Shown: in pieces, positions 33,635 to 46,049 of the stretch | How positions within the stretch are numbered: the first letter of the stretch is position 1 | Layout of the letters: every line of letters starts with the position of its first letter | Assembly: GCA_030770545.1 (NCBI GenBank) | Contig: CM061090.1 | Span: 18,076,501 to 18,140,500 of the forward strand | DNA: 64,000 nucleotides | Source: Macropodus opercularis | Taxonomy: Eukaryota > Chordata > Actinopteri > Anabantiformes > Osphronemidae | Direction: 5' to 3' | Notes under the pieces: model-generated | What the model saw: the letters and a program-made list of their open reading frames with translations, nothing else | Told to the model about the DNA's origin: nothing | Database searches by the model: none | Translations under genes and position numbers: made by a program

Positions 33635-34724
33635 GTAAATAGCGCTACAGCAGTATTTACACGTGTAGCCAACACAGATCCACGCTCTATGTCAGGAAAA
33701 AGCTCCCCTTTCATGCATTTACGTTATAAATCCATGCGTTTGTGATGCTAAGGAAAACTTTTCATGAATTTCCGCGTAGCTAGCAAGATGTTTTCTGTAA
33801 TTGACTCCTGGGCTGTTCTTGATAAGAACCTACAATCTATGTGTTTTATCTAAAATACTTTAAACCGTACGGGATAATCGTTTTGTTTTTCCAGCCTGAC
33901 GGAAATTAAACAAAAGATTGGGATGCTCAGATTTCTACCCATCCTAACGGTCTTTGACGTGGCAATTGTCGACAATGGCAGATACAGTCACTTAATGAAG
34001 CGACCAGTTGAGCGTGGGTTTTTATTTTCTTGTTTTCGTAGAGATCAGACGTGTTGAACTGGCGAATGATATGGTTAAAGGGCTTTTTTTCTGTTATTGC
34101 GCCGAGGTTCATTAAGTTGACGTCATGCTGGTTAAAAAGTTTGATACATAAATAGTGAAATAAAATCAAAGTTATAAATTACACTGGTCGTCGTATTTCG
34201 TACGTTTTTTTTGTGTAAATGACACGTACGTGGCAAAACTCACCAAATTGACAGGCAGCCTATACAGGCCAACTCTCGCTAATCTAGGATTGAAATGATC
34301 TTAATAATATGTTATGGAATTATTGATGCTGCCAGATTTAATGGAAATGTTTGGGCAAACACTGGATTTTAGTTTTCACTGAATGTTGGTTCTGATGTTA
34401 AAACAGAAACGAAAAGAAAGAAAAGAAAAACTCACGTGAAGACATTTTTTTTTACCAAGGAAGGCCTTTATCTCTCTGTAAGCAATGTCAAAAGTCCACA
34501 TCACAGGGTGTTGATGATTGCATGAGGTCAAATATCAGCTGTTGTTATCACGCTAGGTTTGTTATGGAAATATACGAGCTACCAAGAGAACTAAATATGC
34601 TATGGGACAAAATGAAAAATACGTCTTGAAGTCTCATCAGATTTTGACTGGATCATTTTCACCTCGCAGGTTGTCGAACTCATTCATCCTGGCATGTGTA
34701 GACAGTGACAAGTATCTCGCTAGA

Positions 34725-37700
34725 ATGAGTCAACAGGGTTATGTTGCTACGCCTCCGTACTCCCAGGCCCAACCAGGGATGGGGGGCTACCAAGGTGGCT
34801 TTGGACCAGGTCCTGCACAGCCCCTCTATGGGCACTATGGGGGGCAACCTCAGGCATTCAGTGCTCCACCAACAGGTGACGTAGTTTCATTTTCATATTT
34901 GGATTGATTTTCTGTTTTTTTTAACGTGAATGTGTAGATTTCACCTTATTTGTATTTTAATTTGCTTTTTTTCAAAACAGCAATAAATCTTAACTATGTA
35001 CTACTTCCATTATTATTATTTTGCTTTTCAGAATATGAGTAGCCACTTGTAATTTGCATCTGAACGGGTTATGTATTGTTTTGTTTATCCACATACATTT
35101 TATTGATGCGTCAAAAAACCTATTGCATCTGAATTTACTGCATTTAAACTCAAAGCATAAATTCGGATTAGATTTACCTTTGATTCAGTGAAAACCATGC
35201 AAATACACTTTATGTTTACATAATGTCTGTTGCTTACTGCAGGTTTGATGAAATCACCAGTTGCCTCTGCTGCTGGGTTGCCTCCCACTCCAGCATCCAG
35301 CCAGTACAATCCAAACGTCCAGCAGAATGGCGCTCATCCACAAAGGTATCAATCTTAATTGAAATGAATTATAAAATCCTAACTCCTGGAGTTTAATGGG
35401 GTAGAGGTAATGAGAAAGGGTCTGTTACTCTTAGCGTGGTGCTTGATCTGCTCAAGGTGTATCCAAAGGCAGTTTACGCAGGTCTTTGTGTGTAAACTGC
35501 AATGTTTTGAAGTACTACTTTCTTTACTTTACTAACTGCTCTTGTATTCCTCAGCTACCCTGTGCCACCAGCTGTGTCTTCAACTTACAGGCAGCCTCCA
35601 CAACCAGCATACAACAGCATGGCATCACCTGGTCCGCCTCCAGCGCAGCAACTCACCAATCAGATGAGTGCCATGAACTTGGGCAATTATGGTCGGTTTG
35701 TGTATTTGTTTCTCATACTGATTATATTATATTACGCATGTAACATCCAAAGCTGAACAATTCATTTGTTTTGAGAAGTATGTTTTTTTGTAGTAGTCTT
35801 AAATTGGTGATGAGCTACTTCTTAGTTTTCTGTTAATTAATTACATTTAATGGCATTACATTATTTTTTCTGCAGAAAAATTACAGAGTTAAATGTTGTC
35901 ACCAGACCAATTAAAGTATGCGGCTGCTGTCTTCCTCATGCAGGCCAAGGCTCCATGCAGAACCCTCCTCCTCCAGCCAGCTCTGTAGCCCAGCAGCCTT
36001 TCCAGGCGCCACCTCCTCCGGTAATGGGCCAGCCACAGATGCTTTCAGGCCTGCAGTCGCCCCACATGTCCCCTCAGATGCCTCCTCCACAGTCGCCCCA
36101 GGCAAGCATGTCAATGACAGGCCCACCTATGGCAGGCATGGGGATGCCCTTCCCTGGGGCACCTCCTCCAGGCCTTGGAGGTTTCCAGCAGCCAGGTCCT
36201 GGCGTTGCTGGTCCACAAGGATACCCACAGCAAGCAGGTAACTAAGTCCAGTTTTTTGTTGAATAGTTGACAGTGTTAGCTCGGAACCTATTTTAGTCAC
36301 ACACAGAATGGACCCTAGCCAACAAATACTAACATAAATGTTGTGATTTAATCCATAGGTCAGTTTGGGGGACACATGGCTGGGCCCCAGCCAGGCATGC
36401 CAGGGGCCTTTCCTGGTGCACCAGCAGCAATGTCTGGGCCGCCACAGAAGAAATTGGATCCCGACTCGATCCCAAGCATAGTGAGTAAAGAGAAATCCTC
36501 GTCTAAAAGCCTGCTGGTTAATCAAAATGTGTCTGGTGTTGTGTTTTTCTTTTCTGTTGTTAACAATACAGAATATTTAAATAATGTATAATATACATGG
36601 AAAGTAAAGAAAAGCTGAATTCCATAGTACATAAGACAGAATTTTTATACTAATTAAAAGGTGACAAAAATTACAAACGTATGTCTGTATATTAATGAGG
36701 TGTCGCAGTGTTTACATTGGCTCAAGCATTGGCAGATTGCTGTAATGCTTAACTTCTTTGTTTTAGATCCAAGTCATTGAAGATGACCAAGTAAAACACG
36801 GAGGGAAGGTCTACAGCACTAACATCAGAGGACAGGTCCCACCTTTGGTTACCACCGACTTTACAGTACAGGACCAAGGTAACTCTTAGTAACTTCACTT
36901 CAAGTCACTTCAACTTTATTTATATAGCGCCAGTTCACAACAGCAGTTATCTCAAGGCACTTTATAAGTAAGGTTTAAGACCATACACAACTAGACCCAA
37001 CAAATCCTACATAGAGCAAGCTCTTAATTGTAGCCAATCAATAAATAGTACATTTTAATAACAACAGTGGAGGAAAAACTCCTTCTCTAGAGAGGAAGAA
37101 ACCTCCAGCAGACCCAGGCTCAGTGTGGGCGGCCATCTGCCTTGACCGATTTGGGTGAGGGGACAGAGAAGAGAGAAAAGTACACAACAACAACCACAAC
37201 AAAACAAGCAGCAACAGACACAGGCAGGATGGTTAGACCAGCAACTGAACACACAGCGAGTCTGACGATACCTGTAGACAAACAATGTTAGTCACATGTG
37301 GACATGGAGGCATGTTAGTGGATAGAGAAAACAGAAAACAGTGGAGCTGTGTATAAAGGACATCCCCCAGCATCTAAATCTATAGTAGCTTAACTAAGAG
37401 ATGGTGCTGAGTGACCAGAACCATCTGTAACTATACCCTTTGTCAAAAAAGAAGGTTTTAAGCCTAGTTTTAAAACTAGAGAGAGCGTCTACTTCTCAAA
37501 CCTGAACTGGAAGCTGGTTCCACAGGATAGGAGCCTGGTAGCTAAAGGCTCTGCCTCCTGTTCTACATTTAGAAACTCTAGGAATCACAAGTAGACCAGC
37601 GCTATGAGAACGAAGCGTTCTGTTGGGAGCATAAGGAGCCATGAGGTCTTTGAGATAAGATGGAGCTTTATTATGAAGAGCTTTGTAAGTGAGAAGAAGA

Positions 37701-40700
37701 ATTTTGAATTCTATCCTAGATTTTATAGGAAGCCAGTGCATAGAAGCTAATGTAACTGTAAAATTAAATAAAAAACATTTCAAGAACTTTAGAAATAAAG
37801 GGCAGATTAGACATACGCCTATAGTTTGCAAGTTCTCTAGGGTCAAGAGTAGGTTTTTTTTCAATAAAGGTTTGACCACAGCAATCATGTGTAATGTAAT
37901 GTAAACAGAGATTGGTAACACGGACACTTGTTTTAATGACATGTTTTACTATGGCGTACATGGTCAACTGTAGCAGCTGATGCTAAATTAAGGTCAGTGA
38001 CTCCTATTTTTGATGACCCCAGGCAATGCCAGTCCCAGGTTCGTACGCTCCACCACCTACACTCTGCCCTGCACTGCTGATCTGGCAAAACAGTGCCAAG
38101 TACCTCTGGCCTCCATCATCAAGCCCTTTGCTAGTTTGTCAAAGAATGAGGTAAGTCATGAATTGATCTAGCATTGAATGTCAGTTGTCCCATCTTAAAC
38201 CCAGGTTCAGTTATGTTAACAACACGTTACTATGTGAAAAACCAGTAAAGGAGAGAAAGACTGCTGCACATTCATAGGACCTTGGAGCCACAGGAGGAAA
38301 AAAAACAAAATCGTACATGCGTGAACCGACTACATAGGGGAAATCATTCATCTTTAGAGTAAACTGTCCTTTTGAAATTTTGGCCAAGTCATCTCAGTAA
38401 TAATTCACCACAACACTTTGCCTTTATGGACTAGGAAGCACAATGAAGGCAATTCCCTGTTGCCTGTTGCTGTTTGTGATTTCCTCCTGCAGACTGAGAC
38501 TGGCTGGTGTGACCATCAGTTCATAGCATTACAGTAGAATAATCAGTCAGTTAATTGGTTTATTCATCCTGCCTGTGACCTCCTTTTGGACATTGTGTGG
38601 TCCAAGAAGCTTTCCGTCCATATTCTCCCTCCCCACTAACCTTGTCCCTGGCTCTACTGTTCCTTTTTAGGTAATGTTAGCTTTCTCTCATCTGGCTTTA
38701 AGATAATTGATTAATGTGGGATTTGCAGGGGCCTCAGAACAAAGAGAGGAACCATACACAAAAGGAAAAGTCTATTGCCCTCAGATTTAATTCCATGCGT
38801 AATATTGAGCTAGAATTCAACCCTAATGAACCCTAAGAACAAAGTGATGTGCTTGGATGATGTGTGATTGTTTTTCATTCAGAGGGTTTTGTTCACTGAA
38901 CTAGGCAAACAGCCCTGAGATACAGGAGTCTTCAGTCTACTTAGAAACTGTTTCTGCTTGATTTTTATGGTAGCTGAGTTTATCTAAAGCCAACATCTTC
39001 TACTTGCTTCTCTCACAGTTGCAGGGAGATTAAAATAAATAGCTTGTCTGACATCGGCAGGCCTTCATACAGTATTCAGTAAAAGCACTGCAGTATATTA
39101 AACAGCATGAAGACATTAATGCTTCAAACTGAGCAGTATTTACACGGAGGAGCAGTTATAGCTTCAGTTCCCTTATCAAGAACATTTCTGTTTCTGTTAT
39201 ACACAGTTGTCTGGTTTAACTTAGGGTTTAACTTTGGGAGTTTGACCACAATGTCTGTTGTTTGTCCCTGCGTAGACTCCCCTGTATGTCGTGAACCACG
39301 GTGAGACAGGCCCCATCCGCTGCAATCGATGTAAAGCCTACATGTGTCCATACATGCAGTTCATTGACGGCGGCCGTCGATATCAGTGTGGCTTCTGCAA
39401 CTGTGTCAGTGAAGGTACAGTAAATGAAGTCGAACTCAATGAGAGGCAGCTTTGGAAATCACAATAATAAAATCTGTGCCCACGCTTGTCTTGCCGTAGT
39501 GCCCGCCTTCTATTTCCAACATCTTGACCACATGGGCCGGAGAGTGGACTTCTATGAGAGGCCTGAGCTGTCGCTTGGGTCTTACGAGTTTGTAGCCACC
39601 CTGGACTATTGCAAGGTACCAGACTGACTACTTCCTAATACTTAACATCCACTCTTCTGTTAAGTGCTATTCATTACATCACCATTAAGCCCCCAGTAGA
39701 GTCTTGAAAAGTATTTTAAACTCAATGCTTGTTTGCTTTTGTAAAGCACAAAAAGAGTGAATTAATCCAGAATAAACAAAAAAATTCTCTAAGAGCTTTT
39801 GACAGAAAAGGTTTCTGGGATGTTTCAGCGAAGACAGAAACCGTTCAGCTCGTCTCTTCTCATAAACACAAACGAGAGAGCGTTTCCAGTCTCCTCAATG
39901 TCCCCGTGGACGTTGTGGCCGTTGAGAACAGAATGCGTTGGCAAAGCTGAGTCACACCTCTTGCCTACTTATAAACAGCGGCTGCAGGCCAGCTAAACAA
40001 ACGCCTGCAAAGTGTCTAGTAATGGATAGTAACTGTGGAAACATAACAGAAAATCCTCCTCTCACACTCCATTACCATCATACAGTACCTGCAACAGCTT
40101 CCCCACAGCTATCGTTTATTATAAGCAAGCCCAAATAAAAATGCTGCTGGTAGTTAAGACCTAATAATAGAAACCAATGAAGCATGATAGTTGAGGCCAG
40201 GTTTGGGCTCTCTGCTGCCTTGTGGATTGTATTTTGAAATCACAATTTATGCTGCGTGAGCAAATCCGTGACACCTGTTGACCTTCCTCTTCCGCAGAAC
40301 AACAAGCCTCCGAATCCTCCCGCTTACATCTTTATGATTGATGTGTCCTACAACAACGTTAAAAGTGGACTGGTCAAGCTCATATGTGACGAGCTGAAGA
40401 CTCTGCTGGAGAAGCTGCCAAGGTACACGCAATAAACTGGAGGAACACACAGTATCCGGCCTGAATGTCACAGCATAGAGCAGATCACAGAATCTGTTTG
40501 AATGCAGATCTAACGTTTTTCTTTTGGCTGCCAAACACAGAAACTGTTATCCAGTTATTGTTGATGTCTTTAAAAGACACCCAAAACAAAACGGGCTTTT
40601 CTGTACAGCTCTTTTTTTTTTTTTTAAACAACCATTGCTCCAGACAAGAACCTTTTGATTTATCAAGAGAGAGATGATGATTTACTTCACATGGTTACTC

Positions 40701-43700
40701 CTAAAATAACTTTCTTCACTTCTCCATAATTTGTTAGTGACAGCGCCGATGTATCCATATTTATCTACGTTACATCATCAGTTAAACTTGCTGTGTACTC
40801 CAGATAAGTCCTATCTTCAGCTGCGAATCCTAAGCTTTGGGTTTCATAGACGCTAAATGAAAACCACCCTCACATCGAGCCTTGAACGGTAAATCTTGGT
40901 GATCATTCCAAACAATACCTGACGAATGATCCTAGCAGATAATAGTAAACCATCGTCTGTTCTGAATCGCATTTCAAGGTTGTTTGGTGTGTTTGAATGA
41001 TGTAAGAAGAGACACCTACTGTACAAACTGGTCTTAATATATTATTATTAAAGCTTCCAGTTGGACCATTGAGTGCTGTGGCTAATGGAACTGCTTTAGG
41101 TATTATGTATCGTACTAAAGAAAATGTATTGATTGATTCACTTGTAACAGTAGTATAGTAGACACAGCTGTGACACCCTGGTCAACGTGGTTTTTATAAT
41201 ACTGACTGTAAGTGATATTATCTGCCCCTCATTAGAGAGGAAGGAGCGGAGAGCTCTGCCATCAAGGTCGGCTTCGTCACCTACAACAAGATCCTCCACT
41301 TCTACAACGTGAAGAGCGCGTTAGCCCAGCCTCAGATGATGGTGGTCTCAGACACGGCTGAGATGTTCGTCCCGCTGCTTGACGGCTTCCTCGTCAACTA
41401 CCAGGACTCGAGGGCTGTTATATACAAGTAAGAGAAAGGAAATGTGTTTAATAATAAAAAAAAAAGAGGTTAAGACTGTGGAGTCAAGCTGTCTTTGCAG
41501 TTACCATGGCATAATCCTGTTCGCTGTCTCTTTAGCCTTCTGGACCAGATCCCTGACATGTTTGCAGACACCAACGAGAGCGAAACGGTCTTTGCCCCTG
41601 TCATCCAGGCCGGTTTGGAGGCATTTAAGGTCAGCACAGGTCGACATCTGTCAACATGAAGCTGGGCTTACAGCAACTTTTTTGAGTCGTCTGTTGGCTG
41701 TTACAAGTTTGGGTGTAAAGTGAAAGATCAGATGTTTGATTGAAGATTGTTGACGTATGACATTTTACTGGCCTCACGTTTCCCAATCTAACACCCTGTC
41801 CTGTGTGTACATTTTTTAATGATCATACCAATAGATTCCAATAGTCAGGTCAGTATGTGTATTAGTCTGTCAGTGACCTCTAAACTCGTTCGAGCCATCA
41901 GCTAAGTGAAGCAGCACTTTTCATTTTCCGTCTGCTTGATACGAATCCAGTGAAATGAGATCAGCGCTTTGGCGCACAGTAGAGGAAAAGCTCCCACGGC
42001 GCTTTTAATTGTAACCAGTTGTGAGATTTCACTGTGATAAACAGTCACTAACTTTTTATTTTGCATGTTTCTTGCATATTTCCTGTATCCATTTCATGTT
42101 TCCTGTCTTGAAGTCAGCGTAAGCAAGAAAAGCACAAGGCATGTTACAAACGTTCCACGCGCTTCTCTCACCGTCTTGTCACTCTCCTCCCTCCAGGCGG
42201 CGGAATGTAGCGGGAAGCTCTTTATCTTCCACTCGTCCATGCCCACTGCAGAGGCTCCTGGCAAGCTGAAGAACAGGGACGACAAAAAGCTGATCAACAC
42301 CGAAAAAGAGAAAGTGAGTGACAGTTTGGTTGATCCAAATCACACTGGACAACCGACACGTTACTGTATTGGTACCCATTCATTTAAAAGTGTCAAATTC
42401 ACAGAAACCTTTGCAGTGGATGCTACGTGATCATTTTTTACAGGGCGGCTTACTGACAGCTGAATTCTCTGTTATTCTCTTAGACTCTGTTCCAGCCCCA
42501 GAAAGGAGTCTATGAACAGCTGTGCAAGGAGTGTGTAGCGCAGGGCTGCTGTGTGGATCTCTTCCTTTTTCCCAGTCAGTATGTTGACTTGGCAACGATG
42601 GCCGATGTGCCCTCGCACACCGGAGGCTCTGTGTACAAGTACAGCAACTTCCAGGTACAACGCATTATGATGCAGACATGCCCGTTTACTGTGCAGCGTG
42701 TGTAGACCACAGTACATGATGAAACATTTAGCAGCTTATACCTCTGATTCTAAGGAATAATAGTTTGCAGGCTAATAAAAGCTAGCTGAATTTGGCTCAG
42801 GACCTACAGCCTTATATAGAACTGCCCCTTCGTTCAATGGTCTTGTTTTGTGTTAATTCCACTTTAGCCCAGCCAGTAATTTGTATTTTTGAATATTAGA
42901 CATTCTGGTGTCATTGTGACCACGCCGCCATCTATTGATCAGATTTGAGTACAATGTTTTCTGCTTACTCCAATGCACATGATGTTATTAGGTGGAGACG
43001 GATGGGGAGCATTTCCTCAGAGATCTGAGGAAAGATGTGCAGAAGAGCATCGGCTTTGATGCCATCATGCGTGTTCGTACCAGCACAGGTAAGAAGTGTT
43101 TCTATTTACCGTGTGTGTAGCCTTTCAGCTGTTCAAGCGCTCACTTTCATTTAAAATTCTTTCATGTGTCTGTCTTCAGGATTCAGAGCCACAGACTTCT
43201 TCGGTGCCATCCACATGAACAACACGACAGATGTAGAAATGGCAGCCGTGGATTGTGACAAGGCTGTTACGGTGGAATACAAGCACGACGACACGCTCAG
43301 CGAGGAAACCGGAGCGTTCATTCAGGTACTTGTCTTTGGAAAGTGCAGCATCTTGAGAAAAGAAATCCAAAGAGTGGCTAAATTGCTTAGTTGTGCTTTT
43401 CCCAGTGTGCCTTGCTGTACACCACCGTCAACGGCCAGCGACGCCTGCGCATCCACAACATCAGTCTGAACTGCAGCTCGCAGTTGCTGGAGCTGTACAA
43501 GAGCTGTGAGACCGACTCGCTCATCAACTTCTTTGCCAAGTCAGGTGAGAGTCCGCCTGTGTGTATCTAGACAGAAACACCATCACAGTTAAGTTTCCAT
43601 TATTTCACATGGTCAGGTCCTTATTTGAATTGAATTATTATCATCCAAAGTAAACGAAGAATGACCTGTAGAAATAAGAACCATATGTTTCACATAAAGC

Positions 43701-45684
43701 ACAGATGACATTGTCTCTAATCTGCACATACCATACGTTTCACTGGTCCTGCTACTCATCAGCTTGCAGTTTTTGAAATCCTCCTTAACTGGCAGTTAAG
43801 CTCCTATGTCACGCTCCTCCCCTGTTCTTGTCTCCTAACCTACTTTTTCTCATGCCTGTGCAGCCTACCGTGCCATGTTGAACCAGCCTCTAAAGAATGT
43901 GCGTGAGATCCTGGTCAACCAGACAGCTCACATGTTGGCCTGCTACAGGAAGAACTGTGCCAGCCCCTCTGCAGCCAGTCAGGTCAGCCCCACGGAATTA
44001 GTCAAATTTATGCTTTGATATCCGGATAACTACTAACAACTTTGATGTCTGCAACCACATTTACGGTGTGTGGTGTATCGTCTTCATGCATGTCTCTGTT
44101 TATACTTTAGCTGATCCTTCCTGACGCCATGAAGGTGTTCCCAGTCTACATGAACAGCCTGATGAAAACCTCTCCCCTGATGGGCAGCACAGAGCTCTCC
44201 ACAGATGACAGAGCCCATCAGAGGCTGTCAGTCATGGGCATGGGGGTGGAGGACACACAGCTGCTGCTCTACCCACGTCTGATCCCACTGGTAGGGAACA
44301 CATTTGAATGGAATTAGATCACACACACCTGAGTGCACAATAACCTTTCTGGGACTCAATCGTATGTGTGTGTTTCTTTCTAAAGCACAACATGGATATT
44401 AGCAGCGAGGCTCTGCCTGCACCAGTGCGCTGCTCAGAGGAGCGTCTTGCAGACTCTGGCACGTTCCTGCTGGAGAACGGCCACTCCATGTTTCTGTGGC
44501 TGGGTCAAGCGAGCCCGCCGGATCTTGTCCAGAGCATCTTTAACCTTCCGTCTCTCGCTCACCTGCAAGGACAAATGGTCAGATTTCGCTCCAGTACACA
44601 CGCTGTTCAACATATTACAAAGCGTAACTTGCGTGCTGCAGTCCCTCAGATGCACACTGACAGAAGCAACAGAAAGTAAACACGTGGAAACCAGTTTTGA
44701 AGACCAGACCTGTTTATTTTTGAGAGCGTGCTCAAGCTATACATCACCAATTGTTTGTGGTAAATGTGGGAGGACAAGTCAAAGGAGGCAGACAATCAGT
44801 CAGTACAGTACAGTCAGGTCAAGGGACAGTATTATCTTCATGAAATATAGTTTTTTCAGTTAGCTTTGCGTTTTTATTTTCCACTCTGAAACTGTTTATC
44901 ATGATAATAATAATTCACAGTCCAAAGTAACCAAAAAGTCAGTGATCTTTATTTTAGACTTAACAAGCCGTGTGTGTTTTTCAGTCTGCGCTGCCGGAGC
45001 TCGACAATCCTCTTTCAAAGAAGCTCAGATCCATCATCAGCGCTCTGCTCGAGAAGAGGCCGAACTCCATGAAGGTAAATTAACAAAATGAAGCAGCAAG
45101 GTACAATATGACAAAAACCTTTCTTACTTGGAGCTGGAGGAAGAAATAACAGCTACTCAGTGTTTAAAGTCTGCTTCCCTCTAGTGGATTAAGTATTTAC
45201 CTACACAAATAGACCCACAACTGCTACATTAACCTCAATAACTGTTATTTCCATTTTTTGCGGCTGATTCAGATACAGTTTAATACTTAAAGGGAGGGAT
45301 AGGCTGCAAAATCTTTTTTTCCTACAGTAACTGGTACATGTTCATGCTGTTGGTTGGGTCCAGGCAGTCAGCCAACATCCCATGATAACAATGATCAGCA
45401 AACAGGACATCCAGCTCCTCCTTCACTTAAAACGGACTCACACGCACATAAAATGGATTTTAAGTTAGTAGTGTTACCCTGATGCTAATGTGAACCACTG
45501 GAGCTCTGTAAAACTTCGGTTCCTTTGTTTCTGGTCCATTTAGCTCCAAATCGTGAGGCAGAAGGACAAGCCAGAGATATTGTTCCGTCAGTTCCTGGTG
45601 GAAGACAAAGGTTTGCACGGCGGCGCCTCCTACATGGACTTCCTGTGCTACGTTCACCGAGAGATCAGGCAGTTGCTCACTTAA
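34725..45684 (+). CDS. sec24d: SEC24D, COPII coat cargo-binding subunit, 22 coding exons
   Basis: SEC24D pairs with SEC23 in the inner COPII coat at ER exit sites and selects cargo; the SEC24C/D class recognises IxM-type SNARE signals. Coding exons: 34725-34875, 35243-35345, 35555-35691, 35944-36237, 36359-36480, 36767-36878, 38023-38150, 39276-39414, 39500-39615, 40298-40422, 41236-41427, 41536-41629, 42197-42313, 42484-42654, 42992-43088, 43180-43325, 43406-43544, 43864-43982, 44111-44290, 44386-44577, 44985-45074, 45544-45684. The sum is 3,105 nt, 1,034 aa (human 1,032), and all introns are GT-AG. It starts MSQQGYVATPPYSQ like human SEC24D, not SEC24C. A Pro/Gln/Met-rich N-terminus (about 1-270) is followed by a zinc finger (C365, C368, C387, C390), the trunk (PAYIFMIDVSY onward), beta-sandwich, helical and gelsolin-like domains, ending REIRQLLT. 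Loss of sec24d in zebrafish (bulldog) and medaka (vbi) disrupts craniofacial and skeletal matrix secretion. Confidence 0.98.
36901..37965 (-). mobile_element. Broken L2/Rex-like non-LTR retrotransposon (LINE) in sec24d intron 6
   Basis: On the minus strand, about 37965-37770 carries a fragment of a reverse transcriptase N-side block (PTLDPRELANYR, then SNLPFISKVLE). After a large internal deletion, 37745-37496 carries the C-terminal block (MHWLPIKSRIEFKILLLTYKAL, here split as MHWLPIKSR and FKILLLTYKAL, then APYAPNRTLRSHSAGLL and GGRAFSYQAPILWNQLP). The two blocks are in different frames. The 3' tail at 37150-36901 ends in the fish LINE hallmark, a GGCGCTATATAAATAAA-like sequence seen on the plus strand as TTTATTTATATAGCGCC. 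Orientation is opposite to sec24d. It is a dead copy: most of the reverse transcriptase is missing. Confidence 0.85.
38151..39275 (+). other. Sec24d intron 7
   Basis: This 1.1-kb intron joins the exon ending SKNE to the zinc-finger exon. No repeat or exon signal stands out on either strand. Other sec24d introns longer than 300 bp (34876-35242, 39616-40297, 40423-41235, 41630-42196, 42655-42991, 43545-43863, 44578-44984, 45075-45543) likewise hold only ordinary AT-rich sequence and short homopolymers. Confidence 0.6.
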
Positions 45685-46021
45685 CCCCTGTGCCACCACC
45701 TCCCTCCCAAAGTTTGGTCTCAGTGCTCCCATCCAGACTGGCCCAAAATTTCAATTTTAAGGATGATCCATAGAGAGAAGCGAGTGTCAAAACAGGGGAC
45801 AAGAAAACAGGAAGGGCCTTTTGATATGTCAACAGTTCAGAGCTGCCTTGATCATCATTTACTAAACACACAGTATGAGCTTCAAATAACCACTTGTCAC
45901 GTGAGGAACGTCCGAGTGCATCCAGCATTTCCTGCACAGGTACATTGTGTGATGGACTGATGAATGACATTAGTGTCTGAGGCTAAAATGCATTTTATGC
46001 ATAAAGCCTCATGGCATAAGC

Positions 46022-46027
46022 AATAAA
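46022..46027 (+). promoter_or_regulatory. sec24d: Candidate sec24d polyadenylation signal
   Basis: AATAAA, 338 nt after the sec24d stop codon, is the first canonical hexamer downstream. It would give a short 3' UTR of about 350 nt. Later hexamers near 48065-48080 could serve longer transcripts. Confidence 0.45.
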
Positions 46028-46049
46028 TAATTTCTCTCCACTGTGTATT

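Noticed and set aside
37496..37942. 148-codon minus-strand frame in sec24d intron 6 as a host gene
   Set aside because: It is the C-terminal part of a LINE reverse-transcriptase protein with the central region deleted.
34725..45684. Assignment to SEC24C
   Set aside because: The N-terminus MSQQGYVATPPYSQ, the total length of 1,034 aa and the neighbouring synpo2 and myoz2 all point to SEC24D.
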